A DNA stretch of 64,000 nt, taken from an uncultured Dorea sp. (GTDB lineage Bacteria; Bacillota; Clostridia; Lachnospirales; Lachnospiraceae). Of the stretch, positions 34,931-42,752 are shown one piece after another. How positions within the stretch are numbered: position 1 is the stretch's first letter; each line of letters starts with the position of its first letter. The stretch spans positions 117,984 to 181,983 of the forward strand of contig CAJTOH010000001.1 of NCBI GenBank assembly GCA_910577685.1, given 5' to 3'. Made by a program: the position numbers and the translations under genes. Under the pieces are notes generated by a model. It made no database searches and was not told the DNA's origin. It was given only the letters and a program-made list of their open reading frames with translations.

Positions 34931-37144
34931 TTGGGAAATACTAAAAAGTGTCGTAGTTTTATGGATGAAATATTGTGTAAAGATATGCCTTTATCTGGTA
35001 TAGAATATTATTCTGATGAGATAGGATCTTCAGTATATTTTATTAAGTTTTATAGTAGATTTTTAAACTATGGAGTGAAAAAATTATCTAGTTTATTGGA
35101 AGGGAAAAAGAGCTTTAAAAAAAGAATTTATCAGGACTATTCACATTGTTTAGCTTGCCAGTTGCAAAGAATTTGCTTAAGAACACTCCTTGCAGAACTT
35201 CAAAGCTATAAACAAAATGGAAAATTGATAGGTAAAGATATCAAAGAAGAGTATATATATTTCTGCGAAGAGATTGTTTGTAAAACAGAGTTCATAGAGT
35301 GGATACTTGAAGAGTATCCGGTTTTGAGGAAATGTGTAGAGGATAGAATTAAGAATCTTACATTATATTATACTGAGATTATATTACATTTTGAAAAAGA
35401 TTGTAAGTCCATACAACATACAATTTGTAAAGGTGTAAAAGTTCAAAATATATGTAAAATTTCAAGTGGATTTTCTGACGTACACAATAACGGAAGGCAG
35501 GTTGTAAAGGTATTACTAGATAATGGTATAGAGGTATTATATAAGCCAAGGTCCATGGAAAATGAGCAGAATTATCAAAGTTTATTGAAGTGGATGGAAG
35601 AAAAGACCAATATTTCTCAGAAATATTACAATATTATTTCATATATGGATTATAGTTGGAGTGAAATAATAAACTACAAAACCTGTAATTTTAAGGAAAT
35701 GGTTCATAGATATTATGAAAGATTAGGTGTCCAGTTATTTGTAACCTATATGTTGGGAACAAAAGACTTGCATTATGAAAATCTGATTGCTTCGGGTGAA
35801 TATCCAGTATTGATAGATTTGGAAACATTAGTTAGTGGGAATAGGAAACGGGGTGGAGTGACTGTAGAAGAAGAAATATATTACCAATTATCGCGGTCTG
35901 TTTTGTCCGTAGGTTTGCTTCCTACTTATAGATGGAAGCAAAATGGAAATGGATTTAATAGTAGTGGCATAACCGGGAAGGGAGGGCAGAAATATCCATT
36001 TAAAGTTCCGATTATTGTAGAAGAAAAGACTTCTAAAATGCGAATTGATTATGACTACCCGAAATCTCTGTGTGCAAAGAATCTAGCTACTGTTCATGGA
36101 AAATACTATGCTCCTTTATTTTGTAAAGATGAGATTTTGTATGGTTTTACAAAGGCATATTTGGCAGCATTAGATAGAAAGGATGAGTTAGAGAGAATTT
36201 TGGGAAAACTTAGTGGAACAAGGAGTAGAGTTTTGATTGCAGATACGCAGAGATATAGTATGATTTTGTCTGCTTCTTATCATCCCAGTCTTATGAAGAA
36301 TGAGGATAATAGGGAGAAATTTGTGAATTTATTATGGCAGGGAAGAGATAAAGAAGACTGGCAGATACAACAAGTAGTTGCAAGTGAAAGTAAAAGTATG
36401 ATTGATGGTGATATTCCATATTTTTTCTGCTATTTGAATAAGAACGGTTTAATTACTGCGCAAGGTAAACAGATTGAGGGGTATTTTAAAGACATAGGAA
36501 TGAAAGCGTTAGAATACAGGTTAGAAAAACTTGGTTTATGTGATCTTGAAAGACAGAAAGAATTAATAACTTTATCATTAGATTTATCAATAGAAAATCA
36601 AGAAAATTGTATAAATAGGGTTAATTATGTAGTAAAAGAGGGGGCAAGACAAAGAGAATCAGAAAAAGAACAACAGATTATAAAACAATTGACAGAATGG
36701 CTAGTGAGTCATGTGGTATGGAATTCAGCGAGGACAGAAGTAAACTGGTATCAGGCGCGTTTTTTTTCTAAAGATACGTTGATATGGAGTATTGAACCTA
36801 TGGGTATGTACCTGTATGACGGATTGGCTGGAATGTTATTATTAATGTATAGTTTATCTTGTAAAAACAATGAAGATAATATGTGGAAAATATATATGTC
36901 AATTAAAGGCATGTTATATCGTTATACGGAGAAATGCGAAGAGTCATTGGAATATTTACAGTCAAGGAATACGGGAGCGTATGATGGAGAAGCTTCTATT
37001 TTATATGTATATTTATTATTATATAAACGCAGTGGTAAAAAGGACTATTTGGTTTATGCGAAGAAACATGCTAAAATATTAGAGAAGTTGATAGGAGACG
37101 ACCGTAGATTTGATTTGCTTGTGGGAAATGCAGGGGCAGCATAA
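34931..37144 (+). CDS. lanM: Class II lanthipeptide synthetase LanM, N-terminal fragment (stop-interrupted)
   Basis: 737 residues from TTG 34931. Contains the DUF4135 dehydratase domain that phosphorylates and eliminates Ser/Thr: VLYKPRSMENEQNYQSLL, GTKDLHYENLIASGEYPVLIDLETL, and TVHGKYYAPLF. From about residue 640 a LanC-like cyclase begins (GMYLYDGLAGMLLLMYSL) but TAA at 37142-37144 stops it after GNAGAA. Directly in frame before the TTG is ATG-TAG (34925-34930), with AGGAG four bases before the ATG, so the ancestral start codon is followed at once by an amber stop. Without the two stops the gene would span 34925-37834, about 970 codons, the normal LanM length. Confidence 0.85.
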   Translation: MGNTKKCRSFMDEILCKDMPLSGIEYYSDEIGSSVYFIKFYSRFLNYGVKKLSSLLEGKKSFKKRIYQDYSHCLACQLQRICLRTLLAELQSYKQNGKLIGKDIKEEYIYFCEEIVCKTEFIEWILEEYPVLRKCVEDRIKNLTLYYTEIILHFEKDCKSIQHTICKGVKVQNICKISSGFSDVHNNGRQVVKVLLDNGIEVLYKPRSMENEQNYQSLLKWMEEKTNISQKYYNIISYMDYSWSEIINYKTCNFKEMVHRYYERLGVQLFVTYMLGTKDLHYENLIASGEYPVLIDLETLVSGNRKRGGVTVEEEIYYQLSRSVLSVGLLPTYRWKQNGNGFNSSGITGKGGQKYPFKVPIIVEEKTSKMRIDYDYPKSLCAKNLATVHGKYYAPLFCKDEILYGFTKAYLAALDRKDELERILGKLSGTRSRVLIADTQRYSMILSASYHPSLMKNEDNREKFVNLLWQGRDKEDWQIQQVVASESKSMIDGDIPYFFCYLNKNGLITAQGKQIEGYFKDIGMKALEYRLEKLGLCDLERQKELITLSLDLSIENQENCINRVNYVVKEGARQRESEKEQQIIKQLTEWLVSHVVWNSARTEVNWYQARFFSKDTLIWSIEPMGMYLYDGLAGMLLLMYSLSCKNNEDNMWKIYMSIKGMLYRYTEKCEESLEYLQSRNTGAYDGEASILYVYLLLYKRSGKKDYLVYAKKHAKILEKLIGDDRRFDLLVGNAGAA

Positions 37145-37834
37145 GTGTTGTTACTTTTATATGATCTTGTTTTGGAGAAGAGATATCTTGATCTTGCGGA
37201 GTATGCAATTGAAATTTTGGAATCTAAAGCAGAAAAACAGAAGAGAGGAGTAGGATGGCTTGTAGAAGCAAATTTACCACCTATGGAAGGGATGGCTCAC
37301 GGAAGTAGTGGGATTATCATACCGGTGATAGCATTATGGAAGAAAACAAGGAAAAAAAAATATTTATATTTAGCTCAGGAGATTTGGGAATATGAAAATT
37401 CATTATATGATTCCCAAATTAATAATTGGAAAGAAATCCGGGAAGAGAATAAAAAGCAGACGGATGCGGTGTCATGGTGTCATGGAGCTGCTGGAATTTT
37501 GGTTTCTCGAATATTTTGTTATAAAAATATTGAAATACCTGAGTGGAAAGAATATTTTAAGGAAGATATATTAAGGGCTTATACAAAACTGAAAGAATAT
37601 TGGAAAAGGGATAGCTGGTGTCTGTGCCATGGAATTTCTGGGAATCTGTGGATTTTGGAAAATATACAAGAAGGACTGTTTGATGAAATTGATGTGGAAC
37701 CATGTTACAAGAAGTATGTGGAATTTAGATTATTGCCACAAGAGAAGATGAATCCAGGGTTGATGAATGGATATGGAGGTATTCTTTATTATCTTCTAAA
37801 TGTGGAGCGTGAAGCTATTTTGGAATTAAGATGA
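37145..37834 (+). CDS. lanM: LanM C-terminal cyclase fragment
   Basis: 229 residues beginning in the codon right after the TAA that ends the upstream fragment, in the same frame (GTG 37145, no ribosome site). It carries the remaining LanC-like domain: MAHGSSGIIIPVIALW, SWCHGAAGILVSR and WCLCHGISGNLWIL, which supply the Cys, Cys-His zinc ligands for thioether formation. All motifs are intact, so decay is recent or the stop is read through. Independent translation would require reinitiation at the GTG. Confidence 0.8.
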   Translation: MLLLLYDLVLEKRYLDLAEYAIEILESKAEKQKRGVGWLVEANLPPMEGMAHGSSGIIIPVIALWKKTRKKKYLYLAQEIWEYENSLYDSQINNWKEIREENKKQTDAVSWCHGAAGILVSRIFCYKNIEIPEWKEYFKEDILRAYTKLKEYWKRDSWCLCHGISGNLWILENIQEGLFDEIDVEPCYKKYVEFRLLPQEKMNPGLMNGYGGILYYLLNVEREAILELR

Positions 37835-37950
37835 TAAAAGAATAAAAATTTTGGTAGACAATATAAGCGATGTTCATGGCCAAAATATTGATTTAAAGAT
37901 ATAGTAATGGTAAATTTATGTAGAGATTATTATTATAAGAGGTTGTTTTT

Positions 37951-38373
37951 ATGAAAAAAACAAAAATCAAGAAGATAGGAATGGCGATGGCTATGTTAGC
38001 GACAGTTTTATGTATCTCGGCAATACCAGCGAGAGCTAAAACCTCAGAGTATTATTTTAACTTAAAGGTGAATACCAGTGATATTTCACTGAGAACCTTA
38101 AAAGATGGTGGCAGTGATTTTGAGCAAAGATTTTATGTGACACCTACATATTTTAATAATAATGTACGTTATCATGCTGCATCATTTCTTCTAGATACTC
38201 ATTCACAATATGGGGTTGATATAGCTTTGTCACCTTCAGGAGTCAATAAAACTGTGAATGGAAGTTATTATAAATACGCGTCAGCAAATAAGTACTATTA
38301 TTTAGTAGGAACTTATGATGCGGCAGCAACATCTGGACCTAGCTTATATGTGAAGGGTAGATTTACTCCATAA
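37951..38373 (+). CDS. Small secreted protein of unknown function
   Basis: 140 residues with a clear signal peptide (KKTKIKKIGMAMAMLATV, cleavage probably after ARA near residue 29), leaving a beta-rich, Tyr/Ser/Asn-rich mature protein without cysteines. AT-rich like the synthetase gene and directly downstream of it, with an AGAGG ribosome site. It resembles small secreted proteins often seen near bacteriocin or ABC exporter genes (DUF2712-like is possible, low confidence). The role could be immunity or signalling. Confidence 0.65.
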   Translation: MKKTKIKKIGMAMAMLATVLCISAIPARAKTSEYYFNLKVNTSDISLRTLKDGGSDFEQRFYVTPTYFNNNVRYHAASFLLDTHSQYGVDIALSPSGVNKTVNGSYYKYASANKYYYLVGTYDAAATSGPSLYVKGRFTP

Positions 38374-38385
38374 AAGACATTTAAT

Positions 38386-38478
38386 AGGGCTGTTGGGATA
38401 TTATTTATTCTAGAATATATAACCATTTCCTTAGAGTGCGGTTTATATGATAGAAAAACGGAGCTTCCCAACAGCCTT
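38386..38478 (+). terminator. Nested long hairpin after the secreted-protein gene
   Basis: An 11-bp perfect inverted repeat (GGCTGTTGGGA 38388-38398 with TCCCAACAGCC 38466-38476), extended by two pairs, brackets about 67 bases that contain a second inverted pair (ATATAACC/GGTTTATAT). TTTTG follows. It probably ends transcription before the lipoprotein gene. It also marks the border at which base composition returns towards that of the neighbouring genes. Confidence 0.6.
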
Positions 38479-38494
38479 TTGAAAAGGAGAAAAA

Positions 38495-39604
38495 GTGAAA
38501 AGATACATATTTATTTTATCAATTTCTATACTTTCGCTGGCAATAAGCTTGACAGGATGCAGCAGTGAAAAAAAGCCGTCTGCAGAAAGATTGGAGATAG
38601 AATCTGAGGCGGCGTCCATAGATTTCCCGGACAGTTTTCAGAAGGATTATGACAACCAACTGAGAGTAGACGCCCAAATTATTGTCCCGAATGAATTGAA
38701 AGGCAAGAAACTGCAGGGAGCAAAAGCAGAATATTATAGTCCGAAGTTAGAGACAGTTAAGCAGAAGACGGAAGAATATGCGGGAATTACGTTGGAAGAA
38801 TTTGATGTGTTGGAAGATCAGGATTATGAGGGAATTACGGTGTATACGCATCAATACGAGACTTTGCAGGAGGATGTATTAAGTATAACCTACTCGGAGA
38901 ATCAAAATAATCTGTTATATTATCCGGATGATATGGGATACGTTTTTTATTCGTTTCGGCTGGCGGAGGATCCCAATTATAATGCAGGGTTATTCCTGAC
39001 GGGAGAGGAATTTGCGTTTGCGGGTATGTCGGATGCATTTCAGCGTGTGAAACAATATCTTGAGGAGATTGGAATTGCCGTGGGGGAGGGATACAGATGC
39101 TATTCCCTTTCTTATGAGACGCTGCGTCAGGAAGAGATTATATACGAAGAAGAGAGCCATCGGGAGAGGAAAGAGTGGTCGGAAAAGGATAATGCATATT
39201 ATTTTGCAATGAATCAGGAAGCGAACGGTCTTCCGGTCTATATTCCATTGTATGGAATATATGCAGATGACAATGACTATAATGCCCCGATTCAAATTAT
39301 GTATAAGGATTCCGGGATTGGTTTTATACAGACGGGAACCATGTACGTTATTACGCCGATGGAAACCTATGTGAATCCTTTGGGGATTGAGGAGATTTTT
39401 GACCATGTTAAGGAGAAATATGATATGCTGATCTCCGATGATGAGGTGACAATCACGCAGGCAAAATTATGCTGGATACCGGATAAAGACAGTGAGAATT
39501 TGATTCTGGGGTGGAGCATGAGGGGCCATACTTCCTCAGGAGCGGGTCTCCAGATGTTCTACGATGCGCAGACCGGTAAAGAGTTGATAGGAGTTTCCTT
39601 ATGA
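38495..39604 (+). CDS. Lipoprotein upstream of an ABC exporter
   Basis: 369 residues with lipobox SLTGC (Cys about 22). Soluble, acidic exterior domain with no recognised family motif. It begins with GTG behind AAAAGGAG. It overlaps the next gene by 4 bases, tying it to two permeases and an ATPase. In lantibiotic loci a lipoprotein plus LanFEG-like exporter gives self-protection, and this arrangement fits that, but the sequence itself does not prove it. Confidence 0.6.
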   Translation: MKRYIFILSISILSLAISLTGCSSEKKPSAERLEIESEAASIDFPDSFQKDYDNQLRVDAQIIVPNELKGKKLQGAKAEYYSPKLETVKQKTEEYAGITLEEFDVLEDQDYEGITVYTHQYETLQEDVLSITYSENQNNLLYYPDDMGYVFYSFRLAEDPNYNAGLFLTGEEFAFAGMSDAFQRVKQYLEEIGIAVGEGYRCYSLSYETLRQEEIIYEEESHRERKEWSEKDNAYYFAMNQEANGLPVYIPLYGIYADDNDYNAPIQIMYKDSGIGFIQTGTMYVITPMETYVNPLGIEEIFDHVKEKYDMLISDDEVTITQAKLCWIPDKDSENLILGWSMRGHTSSGAGLQMFYDAQTGKELIGVSL

Positions 39605-40392
39605 AGTTAAAAAAGGCTCGTTATTTCGGCTGTGACATGAGGCGCGCTTTATTCTCCGGTAATTTCGTTCTGGCGGCTGTGGGAACATTTGTTACTCTGG
39701 TGATGATTGCAGAGACGCAGGTTAAGTTTCCGCAGGATGTCTGCTTTATCTATGACGGGGTTAAGATGACCCGGATGTCGCTGCTTGCGCTTGCGTTCAG
39801 TGCAGTACCTTACGGAGTCTGCTTTTGCGAAGATTTCGAACATAAATATATCCATGTTTCGGTAATTCGCGGAGGGATTAAGAATTATGTCTGGTCTAAG
39901 GTATTTGTTATATTCATCAGCGCTTGGGCGGCAATGGCTGCGGGGATGATTCTGTTTTTCCTTTTTATGAGGCTAAGATTTCCATGGGTATCGCAGGGGA
40001 ATTCTTCTTATCTGGCTCTTCTTGCGGATGTGGAGAGGGAGAGCGTTATCAGGTATTCGCCGCTGTTGTTTTTGGTTGAGGGGGCTGTGAAGGAAAGCTT
40101 GCTGGGCGGCGTGCTGGCGGTGTGTACGGCGTATGGATCTCTTTTTTTCAAAAATAGGTTATTTGTATATACTTTTCCGGTGATGTTCTACTATCTTTGG
40201 ATCAATTATGCAGGGATATGGCTTCGGCTGCCGGAGCAGACGGAACTTTACCGGATTTTCGGGATATTTTATCGGGTATGGCGTAAGGAATGGATGGATT
40301 TCCTGTACGCTATTTTTGTGGGAAGCCTGCTTGTGTGCCTTCTGGGGCTTTTGATTTCCGGAAAAATAACGAATGAGATACGGAGGGATTAG
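39601..40392 (+). CDS. ABC-2-type permease subunit (LanE-like position)
   Basis: 263 residues with six predicted membrane segments (for example LFSGNFVLAAVGTFVTLVMIA, then VFVIFISAWAAMAAGMILFFLF and FLYAIFVGSLLVCLLGLLIS). It overlaps the lipoprotein gene by 4 bases and is directly followed by the second permease gene with no gap. Probably one half of the exporter pore. Confidence 0.65.
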   Translation: MKLKKARYFGCDMRRALFSGNFVLAAVGTFVTLVMIAETQVKFPQDVCFIYDGVKMTRMSLLALAFSAVPYGVCFCEDFEHKYIHVSVIRGGIKNYVWSKVFVIFISAWAAMAAGMILFFLFMRLRFPWVSQGNSSYLALLADVERESVIRYSPLLFLVEGAVKESLLGGVLAVCTAYGSLFFKNRLFVYTFPVMFYYLWINYAGIWLRLPEQTELYRIFGIFYRVWRKEWMDFLYAIFVGSLLVCLLGLLISGKITNEIRRD

Positions 40393-41235
40393 ATGATGAA
40401 CAGAGGATATCTGCCCCGAATGTTGATTCAGCGTTGGGGATGCGGAAAGTCGTATGTATGGCTGTGCCTGAATCTGGTCTATATGGATATCTATATGGCT
40501 CCTGTAAGGGGATTTGCATTTAATGTGGGAGAGAAGGCCGCGCCTTATTTTCTGCCCTTCTTATTGTCGGACATATATTATTTGTCGGTGTTTATGCTGA
40601 GTGTGCTGTATTTTTTCTCAGATGTTCCGTTTCTTGGGCGCAGGCAGATGTATATTATCATCCGGATGGGGAGGACGAGATGGAATTTTTATAATTGTAT
40701 CTATATTTTGGCGAGCGGATTTCTGATCTGGATAGCTGCGTTTATTTCCAATATTCTTCTTATGGGCCGTCAGGTAAGATTTACCGGAGGATGGGGGAAG
40801 ATTATCGGAACGCTGGCTATGACGGATGCCGGGGTTCAGACGGGACAGTTGATTAACATTCCCTATGGGACGATTGTGTATTATCATCCGGTGCGGTTTC
40901 TGGCCTTATCGTTCCTTCTGAGCGGACTTGCTATAGCCGTGACGGGAATGAGTATGTACTGCGCCAGTCTGTTTGCCGGTAAGGTCTGCAGCGCAGTTGT
41001 CGGCAGTATGATGGTCCTTCTGAGCGGTATTGCGGATTATCTCTTCGGTACGCCGCTTAACTATGTTTCTCCCGTTTCATGGATGCGGATTGGAATCTTT
41101 GAGAGCGGGAAGATTATGCGGATGCCGGATATTCAGTATATGGTTGCGGCTATGGTTCTCTTATTGACAGGATTAATGGCAATCAGCGGTTGGAAAGCTA
41201 AGAGGATGAACTTATATTGGAGAGAAGAGAATTAG
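40393..41235 (+). CDS. ABC-2-type permease subunit (LanG-like position)
   Basis: 280 residues with six predicted membrane segments. No sequence motif beyond hydrophobic pattern. Adjacent to the other permease and, 12 bases later, the ATPase, giving a complete heteromeric exporter. Confidence 0.65.
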   Translation: MMNRGYLPRMLIQRWGCGKSYVWLCLNLVYMDIYMAPVRGFAFNVGEKAAPYFLPFLLSDIYYLSVFMLSVLYFFSDVPFLGRRQMYIIIRMGRTRWNFYNCIYILASGFLIWIAAFISNILLMGRQVRFTGGWGKIIGTLAMTDAGVQTGQLINIPYGTIVYYHPVRFLALSFLLSGLAIAVTGMSMYCASLFAGKVCSAVVGSMMVLLSGIADYLFGTPLNYVSPVSWMRIGIFESGKIMRMPDIQYMVAAMVLLLTGLMAISGWKAKRMNLYWREEN

Positions 41236-41247
41236 AGGATTAGAGGA

Positions 41248-41895
41248 ATGGAAATAAGCATTAAAGACGTTGACAAATATTTCGGTAGAAAAAAGATATT
41301 AGATCATGTTTCCCTCTCAGTCGGAGCGGGGCAGATCTGCGGACTGGTTGGGTATAACGGGTCGGGAAAGACGGTTCTGTTTAAGTGTATCTGTGGTTTT
41401 TACCGTGTGGATGCGGGGGAAATCCGGATTCAGGGGAAACGGATGGGACAGGATATGGAGCTGCTTGAAAATGTGGGGATTATTATTGAGAATCCGGCAT
41501 TTATGGGCGCAAGGAGCGGATATGCCAATCTTGAGTTTCTTTATCGTATACGAAATAAGAAAAACAGGGAGTACCTGCGGGCGATTTTGGAAAAAGTGGG
41601 GTTGGATCCTGATTCCCAAAAGCGGGTGAGGGATTATTCGATGGGCATGAAACAGCGGCTTGCAATCGCTCAGGCAATCATGGAGGAGCCGGATATTCTT
41701 ATCCTTGACGAACCTATGAACGGGTTGGACAGACAGGGGGTAGAAGATATGCGGGAATTGTTTCTGGAACAGAGAAAGGCAGGGAAGACGATTTTGATGG
41801 CGAGCCATAACAGGGAAGATATTGACATCCTGTGCGACGCGGTGTATGAGATGGATCATGGGAGGCTGACGAGACTGCCAGCGGCAAATCTATAG
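41248..41895 (+). CDS. ABC transporter ATPase (LanF-like/bacitracin-type)
   Basis: 215 residues with Walker A GYNGSGKT, signature YSMGMKQRLAIAQAI, Walker B ILILDEPMNGLD and switch histidine in MASHNRED, all intact. The YSMGMKQR form of the signature is typical of ABC-2 exporters for antimicrobial peptides and sodium-type NatA ATPases. Last gene before a strong terminator. Confidence 0.85.
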   Translation: MEISIKDVDKYFGRKKILDHVSLSVGAGQICGLVGYNGSGKTVLFKCICGFYRVDAGEIRIQGKRMGQDMELLENVGIIIENPAFMGARSGYANLEFLYRIRNKKNREYLRAILEKVGLDPDSQKRVRDYSMGMKQRLAIAQAIMEEPDILILDEPMNGLDRQGVEDMRELFLEQRKAGKTILMASHNREDIDILCDAVYEMDHGRLTRLPAANL

Positions 41896-41910
41896 AAAAA
41901 TCCCTGATTC

Positions 41911-41957
41911 CTGAAAAGAGAGAGTCCCTTGAAATCCCATGGTACTCTCTCTTTCAG
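41911..41957. terminator. Bidirectional terminator hairpin
   Basis: AAAGAGAGAGT (41915-41925) pairs with ACTCTCTCTTT (41944-41954), extended by CTG/CAG with one bulged A. Lies between the ATPase gene (plus) and the convergent acetyltransferase pseudogene (minus). Confidence 0.7.
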
Positions 41958-41984
41958 TATGCTTAAAAAGGCGTTACGGTAATA

Positions 41985-42484
41985 CTATATGGTATACGTT
42001 AATATATAGTCGTCCATTACAAATCCGCCCCCAATATCCGCCGCCTGTTCATCGGTGATTACAAACCCCAGATGGTTATAGACTGCCAGAGTGTTGTCAT
42101 TATACTTGTTGCAGGTCAGCCAGATTCTCTTAAGTCCCCGGTCTTTGCAAAGTTTAATCAGGAAATTAAACGCTTCTGTGGCAAGATGCTTTCCGCGGCA
42201 GTCTTTTTTTATGTAGAGCTTACTTAAAAAAGAGTGTCGTCCTCCGGATGTATACCCATGTAACCGGCGGGGGTGCGGGAACTAAATAGCCGGTAGTATT
42301 CATAACCGCCCTGTCCGATCTGTTCTTTGAGGGCGGGATAAGACTGGAACTTGTCCAACATGTAGTTCACCTGAGCCTCTCCGATGATCGGAGTAAAGTG
42401 CTGGCGCCATATTTCTTCCGCAAGATCAGCGATTTCCTGGATGTCTTTGTCGGATTCTGCAAGCATTATATTTACTGTGTTCAT
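41985..42484 (-). pseudogene. GNAT N-acetyltransferase, frameshifted in a T tract
   Basis: From ATG 42482-42484 (AGGAGG 6 bases upstream) the frame gives an N-terminal GNAT half (MNTVNIMLAESDKDIQEIADLAEEIWRQHF, then YRLFSSRTPAGYMGIHPEDDTLF) and stops at 42224. One extra base in the run of six T (minus strand, about 42226-42231) would continue as LSKLYIKKDCRGKHLATEAF, then LKRIWLTCNKYNDNTLAVYNHLGF to TAG at 41985. Those are the acetyl-CoA-binding and C-terminal GNAT motifs. The gene is thus split by a single-base loss. It could be real inactivation, slippage-mediated switching or a sequencing error. Confidence 0.8.
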
Positions 42485-42533
42485 AGTATGCCTCCTTGTA
42501 TGCGGCCTTTCGGCTGTATCTTTTAGAATAGCA

Positions 42534-42752
42534 CTATTCAAAGTCAAACTTTGTATATCTGGTATTCATCGCCCCATACCGTGTCCTGACCATCTCGTTT
42601 TTCTCCAGCACGTCCTGCTCCGTTCCCGTATACTGGCACCGGATACAGTAATACTCCTTCTTATCTTTATCGTAGAACATATCAATATCTAAGTCCCTCA
42701 TAAAACAGGAGGGACATCTATAATTTAATTTGCCTTTTCCAGATTGAGCCAT
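42534..42752 (-). CDS. Small zinc-ribbon protein
   Basis: 72 residues with CPSC and CIRC pairs about 22 residues apart (YRCPSCFMRDLDIDMFYD and YYCIRCQYTG), a rubredoxin-like zinc knuckle. Function unknown. The ATG at 42752 lies inside the last 28 bases of the upstream gene, so it is probably translationally coupled to it as the last gene of the sugar-uptake operon. Confidence 0.65.
   Translation of the reverse strand: MAQSGKGKLNYRCPSCFMRDLDIDMFYDKDKKEYYCIRCQYTGTEQDVLEKNEMVRTRYGAMNTRYTKFDFE

Noticed and set aside
41248..41895. LanT-type exporter for the lanthipeptide
   Set aside because: The ATPase is a short stand-alone subunit without a C39 protease or membrane domain, so it belongs to a LanFEG- or NatA-like exporter.
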